This document shows, in pieces, positions 37,301-46,500 of a stretch of 64,000 bases of DNA (position 1 is the stretch's first letter; the number at the start of each line of letters is the position of its first letter). The DNA comes from Thermoplasmata archaeon (GTDB lineage: Archaea > Thermoplasmatota > Thermoplasmata > Lutacidiplasmatales > UBA184): contig JAJYXQ010000033.1 in the NCBI GenBank assembly GCA_021796385.1, forward strand, positions 1 through 64,000, in the 5' to 3' direction. A program made the translations under genes and the position numbers. The notes beneath the pieces are model-generated. The model was given only the letters and a program-made list of their open reading frames with translations. It searched no databases and was not told the origin of the DNA.

Positions 37301-37662
37301 GAGGTGCCATTGCAGACGACGGCCTGCGGCATCCCCTCATCTTGGGCGATGTAATTGCCCTTCACAATGGTGTTGTTGCTCAGTACGAGAGTGTTCAATG
37401 TCCGGTCGATGAAAGCCTGGGGGACGGGGGTACCCGCGGGGTGGGGACGGACGGCCCGTTCAGAAGTCGTCGCGTCGGAAGTGGGCGTAACAAAAGGGGA
37501 GACGGGACCTAGAAGAAAGTGAGCAGGCGTGATGTCTTCGCTCTGTGCTATACTTCCATAAGAGCGGGCAGATGCTCTTCCGCCAACCAATCCCTGGGCC
37601 GGGAGGAGTAGAATGATCACGACCAACGCCAGTTTCGCCCGCGATAGGCCTCTCAGAGGCAT
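34339..37662 (-). CDS. giant YVTN beta-propeller surface protein, C-terminal membrane anchor
   Basis: Taken from the ATG at 37662 the protein has 1107 residues and opens with a signal peptide (RAKLALVVIILLLPAQGL). A TATA-like gtctttagcc lies about 28 nt upstream. The track start at 38334 runs back through a transposase remnant. Around fourteen YVTN blades (GEVFVANGGSANVSVINDTS and variants) are followed by three Thermoplasmata-style FTETGIPSGTSWSVTLGG modules, an Ig-like region and one C-terminal transmembrane helix (YFLIEAIAAAAATIVIVLTI) with a short charged tail. No winged helix follows the membrane span, unlike its two neighbours. It probably serves adhesion or envelope structure. Confidence 0.75.
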   Translation of the reverse strand: MPLRGLSRAKLALVVIILLLPAQGLVGGRASARSYGSIAQSEDITPAHFLLGPVSPFVTPTSDATTSERAVRPHPAGTPVPQAFIDRTLNTLVLSNNTIVKGNYIAQDEGMPQAVVCNGTSGEVFVANSISESVSVLTPTSNQLIANFSLGYTAQALTVDTGKGVVFAAQASTDRVGVFSEATGKAITNITVGSSPDAVAYDPAAGEVFVANGGSANVSVINDTSDRVVGTIAVGTTPDALAIDTAKGEVFVGNDGSNTVSVITVSNRTVIAQTSVGTGPASAAFDSGTGEVFVATPGTRNVSVISDATNKVVANFSSGPHPISIAYDPSRHAVLVVDYFNDVVSAVSDTTYTILGSVNTDIWPTSVCVDPRTGEAVVANSETSTLTVISSSSYAVAATVPIGIHPMQLAYDSARGELFVANQSGAGVVVVSTSTGKVVKVIPTLSNPFAVAYDPVKGEIFVSDVLAGDISVISDSTDNLVANISSGGFGPEGIAYDSQKGELFVSCIGGGISVINVTTEAVVARIGASFGEQGIVYDPGTGEIYAVNQDYNNVSVINDTTNKVVSNIAVGTYPNEWMAYDPAQGEIFVSNTGSSNVSVISDTLHKVVASIPLPADPTGISYDPAQNAIVVGHVVNSTPVVSYLSDTTYASLGSVDIGYGDVYQAYDPSNGNIYIDNYYGGTITSVGPIHNATFPVIFTETGIPSGTSWSVTLGGVTNSSAQSIGFVEPNGSYVYTVGSVIGYAATPSSGIVNVTGASITVQIHFSVVSGATYPVTFQETGFTPGATWQVNLNGTVLSSSTSTIIFHDRNGSYAFSVGPLNNFWRVVPTSGLVTVSGLAVSVTVTITYVYPLTFEAPAGVPNGTMWSVVLSGTGAGFSASNPDTSITKNSTGPSIVFYEPNGTYAFSITVTGYPNYDYTGTVTIAGGSVHVTPAPLTSISLTSVSVNPSSEVLQVGTSVNFTATPVCTGGPCPGSGLTYAWSLSDNTMGTLSTTAGPSTLFRAGSRTGSVILYLEVGLNGKTVWSNTSLLIHVKPTPSFLGLPGLDGYFLIEAIAAAAATIVIVLTIKKLKSRAPVKTPSMGGSEEGKSAESIETKEGTGSSPEKKG

Positions 37663-37987
37663 GACTTCCGTGAGCGGTCTCAGGGCTAAAGACTTTTCGC
37701 CATCTTGGCCTATGTGGACTTTCGCACTTTCTGGGAGTCCCCCACCCATCGATAGATAGAGCGTAGCTGACCCGCCTCGATCCTCAGTGAGACGCTTCCA
37801 GTGGAACTCCACCCTTATGGAACGATGCTCAGCGTCGTCTAGTTGTGACGCCAACACTCCACGGAGCAGGAGGCAAACCATGACCAAGGAAACCTCACCC
37901 TGCGAGTAGGAAGCCTTCGTTTCACTGGAAGTGCACCGACCCGCCGCTCGTGTCCCCCTTCCACGATGGAAAGCCGCGGAGACGTGA

Positions 37988-38440
37988 CCTCTCCTGCTGG
38001 CCCTCTTCTCCACAGTCTTCACCGACCCCGCATTCGCCATCTTCAAGGAGCTGGCCACCGCTTGGGCGCTCTTCCAGTCCGCTGCACCGTCACCGGCCTG
38101 ATTCGGGGAGGGGGTCTCCTCGACAAGCGCCCCCATGATGCCTACCACCGGCTGGTCCGCGCCGCCTCCTGGTCCCTCGACGAACTCTGGACGCCCACGG
38201 CCCGACTGCTTGCGCACCACTTCGCTCCTGAGGGACGAATCGCCCTCCTCACCGACGACACCCTTTTTCCACCGCCCGGGGCGCCACATCAACAGTGCCG
38301 GCACTCTCCGGGACGCCGTGCACTCTGGGGTCAAGAGCGTGGTCTACGACCGCGGCCTCAATCTGGTGCCCCTGACTTTGCGGGTCCGTCTTTCTTGGGT
38401 TGGAGAGCCATTTGCTCTCCCCTTGGATATCCGTCTAGAC
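37988..38440 (+). pseudogene. multiply frameshifted DDE transposase (IS701/IS4-like)
   Basis: Successive fragments in different frames restore one protein: LLLALFSTVFTDPAFAIFKE, then TVTGLIRGGGLLDKRPHDAY to RIALLTDDTLF, then FHRPGRHINSAGTLRDAVHS to GEPFALPLDIRL. DDTLF carries a catalytic Asp. At least two frameshifts and a stop break it, and its 3' part is cut at the start of the 38436 repeat. Confidence 0.65.
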
Positions 38441-38664
38441 CAAGGTATCGACTACACCGCAAGCGCCTATCGGGGGGCCCACATCGAATCGGGGCACATA
38501 CCCAGACTTCATGAGATCGTTTTGGAATTTTGGCGTGTACAAGGGGGGCGGGGGATCCCCACCCCAACATGGGGAGGTGACCAGTTGGCTCACCTCGGCG
38601 GGGACCGAAGGCTACCCCTCGTCCCCTGCACCCCCGACGGCCACCTCGTCCGGCTCTTTGGGGT
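38436..38664. repeat. diverged direct repeat, copy 1 (about 229 bp)
   Basis: It aligns along its length with 47009-47238 at roughly 70-75% identity by eye. Both begin tAGACCAAGGTA and end near the shared CCCTCGTCCCCTGCACCCC block, and both hold GGGGATnnnnACCCC-type inverted repeats. Neither has an intact long ORF in the same frame. It may be a non-autonomous element. Confidence 0.55.
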
Positions 38665-38755
38665 CGTCCTGCACGATTAGGATGAAGTTCCGCCCGATGA
38701 GATGCCTCGGCAGCCAGACATGACCTGAACTTGGTCAGCGGAGTCGATTCTTCGG

Positions 38756-38830
38756 CGAGGAATCTGTAGCGCTACACCGTTCCCCCGCCTTTCCCCTCAC
38801 GCCGAAATGAACTGCGCAACAGATTCCTCG
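38756..38830. repeat. 17-bp imperfect inverted repeat (75-bp unit)
   Basis: CGAGGAATCTGTAGCGC (38756-38772) faces GCGCAACAGATTCCTCG (38814-38830) with a single mismatch, around a 41-nt spacer. This may be a miniature transposable element, insertion-sequence ends or a long hairpin upstream of nothing obvious; it sits between the transposase remnant and the end of the kelch-receptor gene. Confidence 0.5.
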
Positions 38831-38904
38831 TGGAGAGTCCCGGGGCCTAGTAAGGATTGGTATGCCCTAGGGTGGTCCAAGGTGGCCATCCTCCTTCTGG
38901 GCTC

Positions 38905-41900
38905 CTACTTATCTCCCTGATCTCTCGGTTTGTCGGTCTGATCCACTCCGAATCTACTCTTTTCTCTCCGCTCCTTCTTTGCCCGTTCTATGAGAATCTG
39001 GGTTCGTTTCTCGGCGTCAATCTTCTCGCCGGGGTCACGACTGTCTATGCCCCGGTCCGACTGCACCCGCATCTCCATCGGTTGGAGAACCTCCTTCGGG
39101 AGAGGTTTCTGCCCCTTCAACTGAGGATTGACATCTTCGGGTCGAATTGTCTTGAAGGGCGTCTCCTCTTCCAGCGAGCCCCGCTCCTTTCCCACAGGAT
39201 GGATGTCCTGAAGTGTGGTCCCTTTCTCTAGTCGGATCGCCTGATACGTACCGGTATTCTTCCCAGATGGGAGCTGGGGCCGCTTCGAGGTTTCTGCCAC
39301 TCTCCGAGTGTCCCTTTCCCTTTGACTTCCGATGAACCGTCGGGCGACCTTCCGGCCTAATGGGGTGAGTACGAAGACCGTCGCCTCGGAGTCCTTCTTC
39401 GTCCCTCGGGCAATCAGCTTTGCCATGCTAAGGGCTCCAAGGACGGCGAAAAGGGCATCATCACTCAGATGTACCTCCTGCTTTACTCCGTCAAGGCTCC
39501 GTGGCTTGCTCGCAAGGCTCTGCATCACGGCATAAACATCGGCGGGGGAAGGACCAGTCAAGCTCGATGTCGAAGGTTCTGTTCTTCCTCCGGGCGGTGT
39601 AGAGAACTCAGCGTCCCTGATGCGCGGGCTGACGTCAGCTCTTGGAGTCTCCTCGACCCGGACTCCTTCAGGCGTGATCTTGAGGGAGAATGACCGGTAT
39701 GGATCCAATTCAGGGGCCGTTCCAGACATCGAGGCACTGCCCAAAGTCGTTCCTGCAGGGCCCATGGTGTACGTTCCGTAGGCGCGGGCGGTCTCGGCGG
39801 ACTCATCCCAATCACCGGGTGACACTGAGATTCCATCCATGTAGCCGACAGGCGGTTTGGGAGGGATGGGCGAACTCTCAATAGGGGGAGGGGTTGGTGC
39901 GAAACCACTCTCATCGTCCTTCCGTCTTCGCAGGAGAAGACCAGCCAATAATACTGTGAATCCAACAACGATAAGCAGAATCAACCCCAAGAGCCACCAT
40001 GGGAAAGCTTGACCCGCAGGACTCACACTGAGCGGGAGTACTTTCACCTCGACTGCATTAGATCGGACAATCACGTTCTGGGAGTCTCTGACCCACGCGA
40101 CGTACGTGTAAGTTCCCGGATGGGTAATCGCAAAGGTCCAAGTGGTGCCGGCCTGACTCACATTCGACCCGTTCACCGACCAGATGACTACGTAAGGTCC
40201 GATCCCTCCGGATATGGCGACGTTCAAGGAAATGGCCCCACCCGCAATGATCTGGGTTTCGTTGGATGAGAGAACCGCTGTCAAGAAGCCTGATTCCACA
40301 GACAACCTGGCAGTTGCAGTCGCGCTGTGTCCAACCGAATCGTTGACAAACACACGGACGGTGTAAATGCCCTCCAGTGTAGGAGTGCAACTGAACGTCG
40401 ACTCATTCATAGTTACGCAGCCTGGTGGCAAGCCGTCGTAGGAATAAGTGAAGGTTCCAATCCCTCCAGTAGTGGTGACCGAGGCAGTCGATGTCGAGTT
40501 TACCATCACTACCGATGGGTAGAAAGTAAAGGACACGATCTGCGGCCCTCCGGCTACCTGCGTCACTGTCAAGGTTGTGTTACCCGATGCGGAATGTCCG
40601 GCCTGATCGGTTACGATGACAGTCACGTTGAAGACCCCTGCCGAAGAGGGACGACACGGAAAACTCGAAGCGTCCAACGCTTGACACTGACCAGGGGGAA
40701 GTCCGCTGTAATGGTAGCTCAGAGTACCCTTCCCACCTATCGTAGCTACCGTGAAGTTCGCCAGAGAACCGACGCTGATACTGGCGGGGCTAACCAAGAA
40801 CTCTGATACCATCAGCTGAGTGGTATTCGAGGTCACCGTGAAGGTTGCTTTGTAACTGGCGGAATCGCCCGCGCCGTCTGTAACGGACACGGTAACGGTG
40901 CAGTTGCACACTGAAGTGGGTGTGCAAGGTAGGCTAGACGCATTCTGGGAACTGCACCCGGCGGGCAACCCAGTGTATGTATAGGTGTACGGCGCGGTCC
41001 CCCCGGCGACGGTCACGTTAAGTTGGATTGTATCACCGAGTATGGCAATGCTTGGAGTTGCTGTGAAAGAGGCGATGCTTAAGGGTCCATTCACAACGAC
41101 TTTCACTGCATTGGACACAGAGGAGTATCCGGGAACCCCCGAGTCGGCGACTGTCGCACAGTAGTTCGTGGTTCCGGCGGTTGACGTGGATGGAGAGTAG
41201 TAAGTTCCAGAAGTTCCAGTGTACGCTGAGGCCGCGTCACAACTGAGGTTCAGGGATTTGTACCATTCCACGGTCACTCCATTTGGTCCATTGTAACCAA
41301 CGGAGGCAGTGAGTTGAGCTGGAGTCTGTCCAATGTCGTACTTAAGTGGCCCGACTGGAGATACAGAGATTGTGGGGTCGGCGGTCACGCTTACCTCCAC
41401 GGCATTCGAGGTTGACTGGTACCCAGCGACCCCGCTGTCAAAGACCACGGCGCAGTAGTACGTCGTTCCTGCGTTCGTTGTTGGCGGACCGTAGCTTGTG
41501 ATCGAAACGCCCAAATTTGTGGAGCTAGCTCCGCAACCACCACTGAGAGAACTGTACCACTCAATTGAAACGGAGTTGGGACCAGCATAGGTCACTGTAG
41601 CGCTTAGCGTCCCTGCGGACTGGCCCACATCGTATCTCAAGGGCCCCGAAGGGGCGACATTGACCGTCGGATCTGCGTAGACAGTGTAGGCCGCAGACGC
41701 TGTCGCCTGCTGAGCCAGACTGTCTGTCACGGTGACCGCGATGTTGTAACTTCCCGGCGCACCCGGAGCACAAGAGAAAGTACTGGTGGTTGGGGATGGC
41801 GAACACCCGGTTCCGGCGTACGAATAGGTGAAAGGCTTCTCTCCTCCGTTAGTTCCTGTGGTACAAGTTGCTGCCTCTCCCAAATCGAGTTTTGTGGAAG

Positions 41901-43122
41901 TACAGCTGAGAGCCGCAGACAATGGGGTAACGAAGGCCCAGGTGTCTCCCAAGTAATTGCTGTCGTATCCTCCGAACATGACTGAAAAACCGTCCGCCGC
42001 ATCGTAGGCGATACCCGCGGCGCTTCTCGCAGCGGGTGAACCGGAAGGAGCTTGCTGTCCCCACTGCCCACCTGAAAAACTCCAAGTGTCCGATAGATAG
42101 GAGCCACCGTTGTACCCCCCGAACATCAATACGTACCCGGATGCTGAATCGTACACCATGGAGGCTGAGTCTCTGGGCCCCGGAGGGGTCGCGGGAGACA
42201 CTGAAGTCCATTGCCCTCCCAAATACTCCCATGTGTCACCGAAATACCCTCCGTTGAACCCTCCAAACATCACAACGTAACCGTCGGCGGCATCATATGC
42301 CATCGCCGCTGCGCTCCGACCACTGGGAGAATTTGATGGCGACAGAGCCACCCATTGTCCTGCCGTAAACTTCCAAGTCCCCGACAGATATGATCCGCCA
42401 TTGTATCCTCCAAACAAGACCACATACCCGTCAGCCGCATCATACGCCATGGATGCGGAGTCCAATGGCCCAGGAGAAGAAGTGGGAGACAATTGTGACC
42501 ATTGCCCACCGACAAACATCCAAGTGTCCCCAAGATACCCACCGTTGTACCCTCCATACATCAGAACGTAACCGTCCGCTGCATCGTAAGTCATCGCCGC
42601 CGCACTTCTCGCCGGGGGTGCTGTAGCAGGAGTCAGTTGAGTCCATTGCCCCCCGGAGAACTCCCAAGTGGCAGACAGGTACGACGACCCGGTATATCCC
42701 CCAAACAACACGACGTAGCTGTCCGCGGCATCATACACCATGGATGCCGAGTCAATAGACCCCGGCGATGTTGACGGTGATAGTTGGTTCCACAAGGGTG
42801 AGGTGTGTGTGCTGTGGCACGTTGAGCTTTCGTTGGGTCTATGAGCTGCGCAACTTTGGTGCTCTAGAGTAACCGGGTGGTATGCCCGTTGCAGGGAGTC
42901 TCGTGCCTCAGAGATTTGCACCGCACCTACGACTCCTACCCCGGCTTGGGAAGGCCCATTGTGAAGTCGGACCTTACCGACCCCGGTGGATGATGTCATA
43001 ACGGGGTGATATAGAGTATTTCCGGTAAAAATCGAGGTTGAATACATCCCACTCATGAATGATAGGCCGATGATTGCGGAAGCCAAGAGAGCGGGCATTA
43101 CCCTCTGCATCCGTTCACTCAC
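38905..43122 (-). CDS. giant transmembrane kelch/Ig protein with cytoplasmic winged-helix domain
   Basis: This 1405-residue protein starts at a GTG with a signal/anchor (MPALLASAIIGLSFMSGMY). About seven kelch blades (SMVYDAADSYVVLFGGYTGS, AMAYDAADGYVVMFGGFN) precede a long series of Ig/PKD-like domains (FTYSYAGTGC, LSYHYSGLPPGQC). One transmembrane helix lies near 1030-1055 (FPWWLLGLILLIVVGFTVLLAG). The cytoplasmic side has a juxtamembrane module (SLKITPEGVRVEE), a winged helix (VYAVMQSLASKPRSLDGVKQ, then VFVLTPLGRKVARR) and a basic, coiled-coil-prone tail with RPEDVNPQ. The architecture suggests an outside sensor wired directly to DNA binding. Ligand and targets are unknown. Confidence 0.75.
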   Translation of the reverse strand: MSERMQRVMPALLASAIIGLSFMSGMYSTSIFTGNTLYHPVMTSSTGVGKVRLHNGPSQAGVGVVGAVQISEARDSLQRAYHPVTLEHQSCAAHRPNESSTCHSTHTSPLWNQLSPSTSPGSIDSASMVYDAADSYVVLFGGYTGSSYLSATWEFSGGQWTQLTPATAPPARSAAAMTYDAADGYVLMYGGYNGGYLGDTWMFVGGQWSQLSPTSSPGPLDSASMAYDAADGYVVLFGGYNGGSYLSGTWKFTAGQWVALSPSNSPSGRSAAAMAYDAADGYVVMFGGFNGGYFGDTWEYLGGQWTSVSPATPPGPRDSASMVYDSASGYVLMFGGYNGGSYLSDTWSFSGGQWGQQAPSGSPAARSAAGIAYDAADGFSVMFGGYDSNYLGDTWAFVTPLSAALSCTSTKLDLGEAATCTTGTNGGEKPFTYSYAGTGCSPSPTTSTFSCAPGAPGSYNIAVTVTDSLAQQATASAAYTVYADPTVNVAPSGPLRYDVGQSAGTLSATVTYAGPNSVSIEWYSSLSGGCGASSTNLGVSITSYGPPTTNAGTTYYCAVVFDSGVAGYQSTSNAVEVSVTADPTISVSPVGPLKYDIGQTPAQLTASVGYNGPNGVTVEWYKSLNLSCDAASAYTGTSGTYYSPSTSTAGTTNYCATVADSGVPGYSSVSNAVKVVVNGPLSIASFTATPSIAILGDTIQLNVTVAGGTAPYTYTYTGLPAGCSSQNASSLPCTPTSVCNCTVTVSVTDGAGDSASYKATFTVTSNTTQLMVSEFLVSPASISVGSLANFTVATIGGKGTLSYHYSGLPPGQCQALDASSFPCRPSSAGVFNVTVIVTDQAGHSASGNTTLTVTQVAGGPQIVSFTFYPSVVMVNSTSTASVTTTGGIGTFTYSYDGLPPGCVTMNESTFSCTPTLEGIYTVRVFVNDSVGHSATATARLSVESGFLTAVLSSNETQIIAGGAISLNVAISGGIGPYVVIWSVNGSNVSQAGTTWTFAITHPGTYTYVAWVRDSQNVIVRSNAVEVKVLPLSVSPAGQAFPWWLLGLILLIVVGFTVLLAGLLLRRRKDDESGFAPTPPPIESSPIPPKPPVGYMDGISVSPGDWDESAETARAYGTYTMGPAGTTLGSASMSGTAPELDPYRSFSLKITPEGVRVEETPRADVSPRIRDAEFSTPPGGRTEPSTSSLTGPSPADVYAVMQSLASKPRSLDGVKQEVHLSDDALFAVLGALSMAKLIARGTKKDSEATVFVLTPLGRKVARRFIGSQRERDTRRVAETSKRPQLPSGKNTGTYQAIRLEKGTTLQDIHPVGKERGSLEEETPFKTIRPEDVNPQLKGQKPLPKEVLQPMEMRVQSDRGIDSRDPGEKIDAEKRTQILIERAKKERREKSRFGVDQTDKPRDQGDK

Positions 43123-43390
43123 GAGTGCATAGCATGGGGCAACATCTACAAGACGGTTTCTCCAGTTGTGTCCTCTTGTCGTTTCCAGAAATGTGTTCCA
43201 CCAAGGGGAGAGATCGGAAGAGGAAAGTTGTCGGAAGAAGATCCGAGAGGATACACGAACGCATGGTACAGCCTCTTGCTTTCTTCGTTGACCACACTGA
43301 CCGACGAGAAGCCCTCACATCTGGCTCCCCGAGCCAAGTCCAAGTGACAGTCTCCATTAGAGTGACCACCTGATGGCTGCGGAAGTTTCA

Positions 43391-43562
43391 GCAGACTTGG
43401 CCCCTGAAGCGCCCCCTCCGGTCACGGTCCTCTCTGGCGCCGTTGATTCTCCCTGTATTCGAGAAGCCTGCGTATGCGCTCTCTCTCGGCAGCTTCTCGC
43501 TTTGCGCCCTCGCCACCGATCTCGTGGATGTTGGCACTTCCACCAACGACGTCCGCTGACCA
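43391..43562. repeat. 172-bp direct repeat, copy B (3' end of the YVTN receptor gene)
   Basis: It is nearly identical to 34021-34192. It spans the C-terminal codons of the minus-strand gene ending at 43422 (VVGGSANIHEIGGEGAKRE to YRENQRRQRGP) plus about 30 bp beyond the stop. Confidence 0.85.
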
Positions 43563-46500
43563 CGCTTGGTAGGAGCCCTTGGGAACGGCTCTCGCTTGGG
43601 GATTGACATCTTCAGGCCGTAGACCGTCCATTTCCACGCCTTCCACAGGTCTCGATGGTCGTGGTTGCGGAGATGGAGGAGGGCCTCCCTTGCTGGCGGA
43701 TGCACTCCGGGCAGGCGGAAGCGCCTCAGAGGGTGGTACCGCATTGCTCGCCTCCCCCAGCGCACTTTGGAGGAAGTGTCTCCCAACGGGCGTGATAGCG
43801 TAGACCCTGATTCTTGTCGTCGAATTTGTTCCCGTCACAATCATGCTCGCCTTCTCCAAAGCCCTCAGCAGACTGGCCAAGGAATCGTCTGGGAGGTTCA
43901 CCACCTGTTTGATGGCGTCCAAGCTCCGGGGCCGCTGGGCGATGACGTAGAGGAGCATGTAGGCATCCTCGGTGGAGGGAACGCCTCGCTGAGGCCCGGG
44001 CGAAGTGGTGGCGACCGACGCATCAATGGTAGTGAACTCAGCATCTCTCACGGGGGCAGCTTCCTTCTGGTGCCCAATCTCTTCGACAGCAATCCCCTCC
44101 GGTGTCACCCTTAGTGCCCAAGAACGGTAAGCATCAGGATTGAGCTTCTCTGATGGAAATGCATGCGATTGCCTGTCCGGCTCCGGGGCTGGGGGCGGAG
44201 GAGCGGGTGCCTGGTAGGTCCCGTATGCGGCCGTCGGATCGACCTGCCATTCGGGCGGAGGTTGTGGAAAGGTCACTCCGGAGAAGTAGTCCGGCTGCGG
44301 TTGTTCGAACTGCCATGCACCAGAATCTGAGGAAAGCGACTCTCCCGGCAGCGCTTCCTGATCCAAGCCTTCCCTTTCCGTGTGAGAGTTTCTCTTTCGT
44401 CGGCGTGGAACGACAATAATGACGACTACGAGGAAGAGAAGAAGCGCCGCAACGAGTACAACGATTGCCAACAGTGCCCACAGCGGGAACGCCGTGGCAG
44501 ATGGGCCGGTTTGGGTTTGGGTACTGACGGGTGAGACTTCAATCGTTACTGGATTGCTCACTGCGACGTCGCCCTTCGAGTCGGTGACCCAGAGTCGATA
44601 GGTGTAGTTCCCAGGATTGGAGAACTGTAGATTCTGAGTGGGCAGGATGCCGAGCGAGGATTCGTTCACACCGTTCAGACTCCAAACGTAGGTGTAGGGA
44701 GCCAAGCCCCCAGATGCCGATCCCGTCAGTGCCACCCTTGCCCCTACGTGGACCCGGGTTGTGTTCGCCGATAACGCCACGGTCAAGGGGAGGTAGACCC
44801 CGGGAGGAAGGACCCTAAGTACGACTCGTTGAGTGGTCCACTGACCGACGGAGTCACTCACATTCACCGAGAACGTGTAGTTTCCCGCACCGCGCGGGGT
44901 GTAAGCGACGGTGCTTCCCGAACCCAACGACAGCGTCGAGTTCAATGTCCACACGTACCCGTAGGGTTCTTTCCCCCCCGATGCGGTGGCGTTGATCCAT
45001 ACCTTGGTTCCAGGATGTACCGAGTAGGCCGAGAGAGTCACGTTGGCGACAAGGGGGCCAGGGCCGGGAACCAATGTAATGGTCGACGAGTTAGTGACCG
45101 TGTGAGAACCGAGTGTCGCAACGAGTGTAAGTTTCGTTGATCCACTATTCGCAACCGCCGTGGCCTTCACCGAGGTCCCTGTCGTGATATTCAGGGTCAC
45201 CAGACTGTTGTTCAGCGACCATGCATAAGACGTTCCTGCGGGGCAAGAGCCGCCCGAACACACCGGAAATGTCGAGAAGACCGCCGCGGTTCCGTTCTGT
45301 ATGGTGATCGAAGTTGGTGATATTGAGACTGAGGTCAACCACGCGGTGACGTTGAGTGTTGTGGTGGCGCTGGCAGATCCATAGCTGTTGTTGGCGAAGA
45401 CTCTGACAGTGTAATTCCCCGCGGTGGTCGGACGGCAAGGTAGTGTCGAGACATTCTTAGAGGCACACCCGCTAGGTAAGCCTGTGTAGGAATACGTCAA
45501 GGTGCCTTGACCCCCATTGGCCGCTACCGTGAGGTTCGTCCACTCTCCAGCCAACAGCGATGGTGGGCTAGCGGTGAATGATGAGATCGCGGGACGTGTC
45601 CCGTCAGCAATCACACTCAGGTTGTCTGAGTATGAGTTAGCGACGAAAACCTCCCCCGTTCCACTGTCATACGCTACGCCATCGGGACCCAACCCCACAG
45701 GGAGGGTCGCTACGACATTGTCAGTTGAATCTGAGATAACGCTTACAGTGTTTGAGCCGTTGTTTGCGACAAAGACCTCGCCCGTCCCACTGTCATATGC
45801 CATCGCATCAGGTGACGATCCCACGATAATCCCTTTCACTATCGAATTCGTCGCATCCGAAATTACGTCCACGGAGTTCATTCCCCGGTTTGCGACAAAG
45901 ACTTCCCCCTTCCCGCTGTCATAGGCTAATGAGACTGGACTCGTACCCACGCCGACTGAGGCCACTACCTTGTTGGTTGCATCCGAGATCACGCTCACAC
46001 TGTTCCCGTTGGTGGCGAACACCTCCCCCTTCCCGCTGTCATACGCCACGCCAGGGCCCCCGACCGGGATGGATGCAACCACCTTGTTCGTCGCGTCCGA
46101 AATCACGCTCACACTGTTCGAGCCATCGTTGGTGGCGAACACCTCCCCCATTCCCCCGTCATATGCCACGCCCACGGGGAATCCTGCGAAACCCCCAAGG
46201 TTGACGGTTGCCACCACGGTGTCGGTCGCATCTGAGATTACGTCCACGGTGCCCGAACCAAAGTCGCCGACAAAGACTTCCCCCTTTCCCCCGTCATACG
46301 CTACGCTCTCAGGATACCATCCCGAACCGACGATGGTTGTCACCACCGTATTGGACGTATCGGAGACCACGCTCACGGTGTTCGAGTCATTCCAGTTCGC
46401 GACAAAGACCTCCCCCTTGCCGCCATCATACGCCACACCCCATGGGTCCACTCCCACTGGCACAGTTGCCACCACGCAGGGGTAAGTGGCACATCCGGAG

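Noticed and set aside
34339-38334. The full 1331-residue ORF as one protein
   Set aside because: Its first 224 codons run antisense through a transposase remnant and have no conserved features; a signal peptide starts at 37662.
41900-42800. Regularly spaced DNA repeats that look like a CRISPR or satellite array
   Set aside because: The spacing follows kelch blades of the encoded protein (YDAADGYVVLFGG) and the copies differ at synonymous sites. No CRISPR array was seen anywhere.
43115-43369. 84-residue ORF between repeats
   Set aside because: No conserved pattern; it overlaps the signal-peptide start of the kelch receptor gene.
45600-46480. Repeats of about 120 bp
   Set aside because: They encode YVTN blades in one frame and are protein repeats, not a DNA element.
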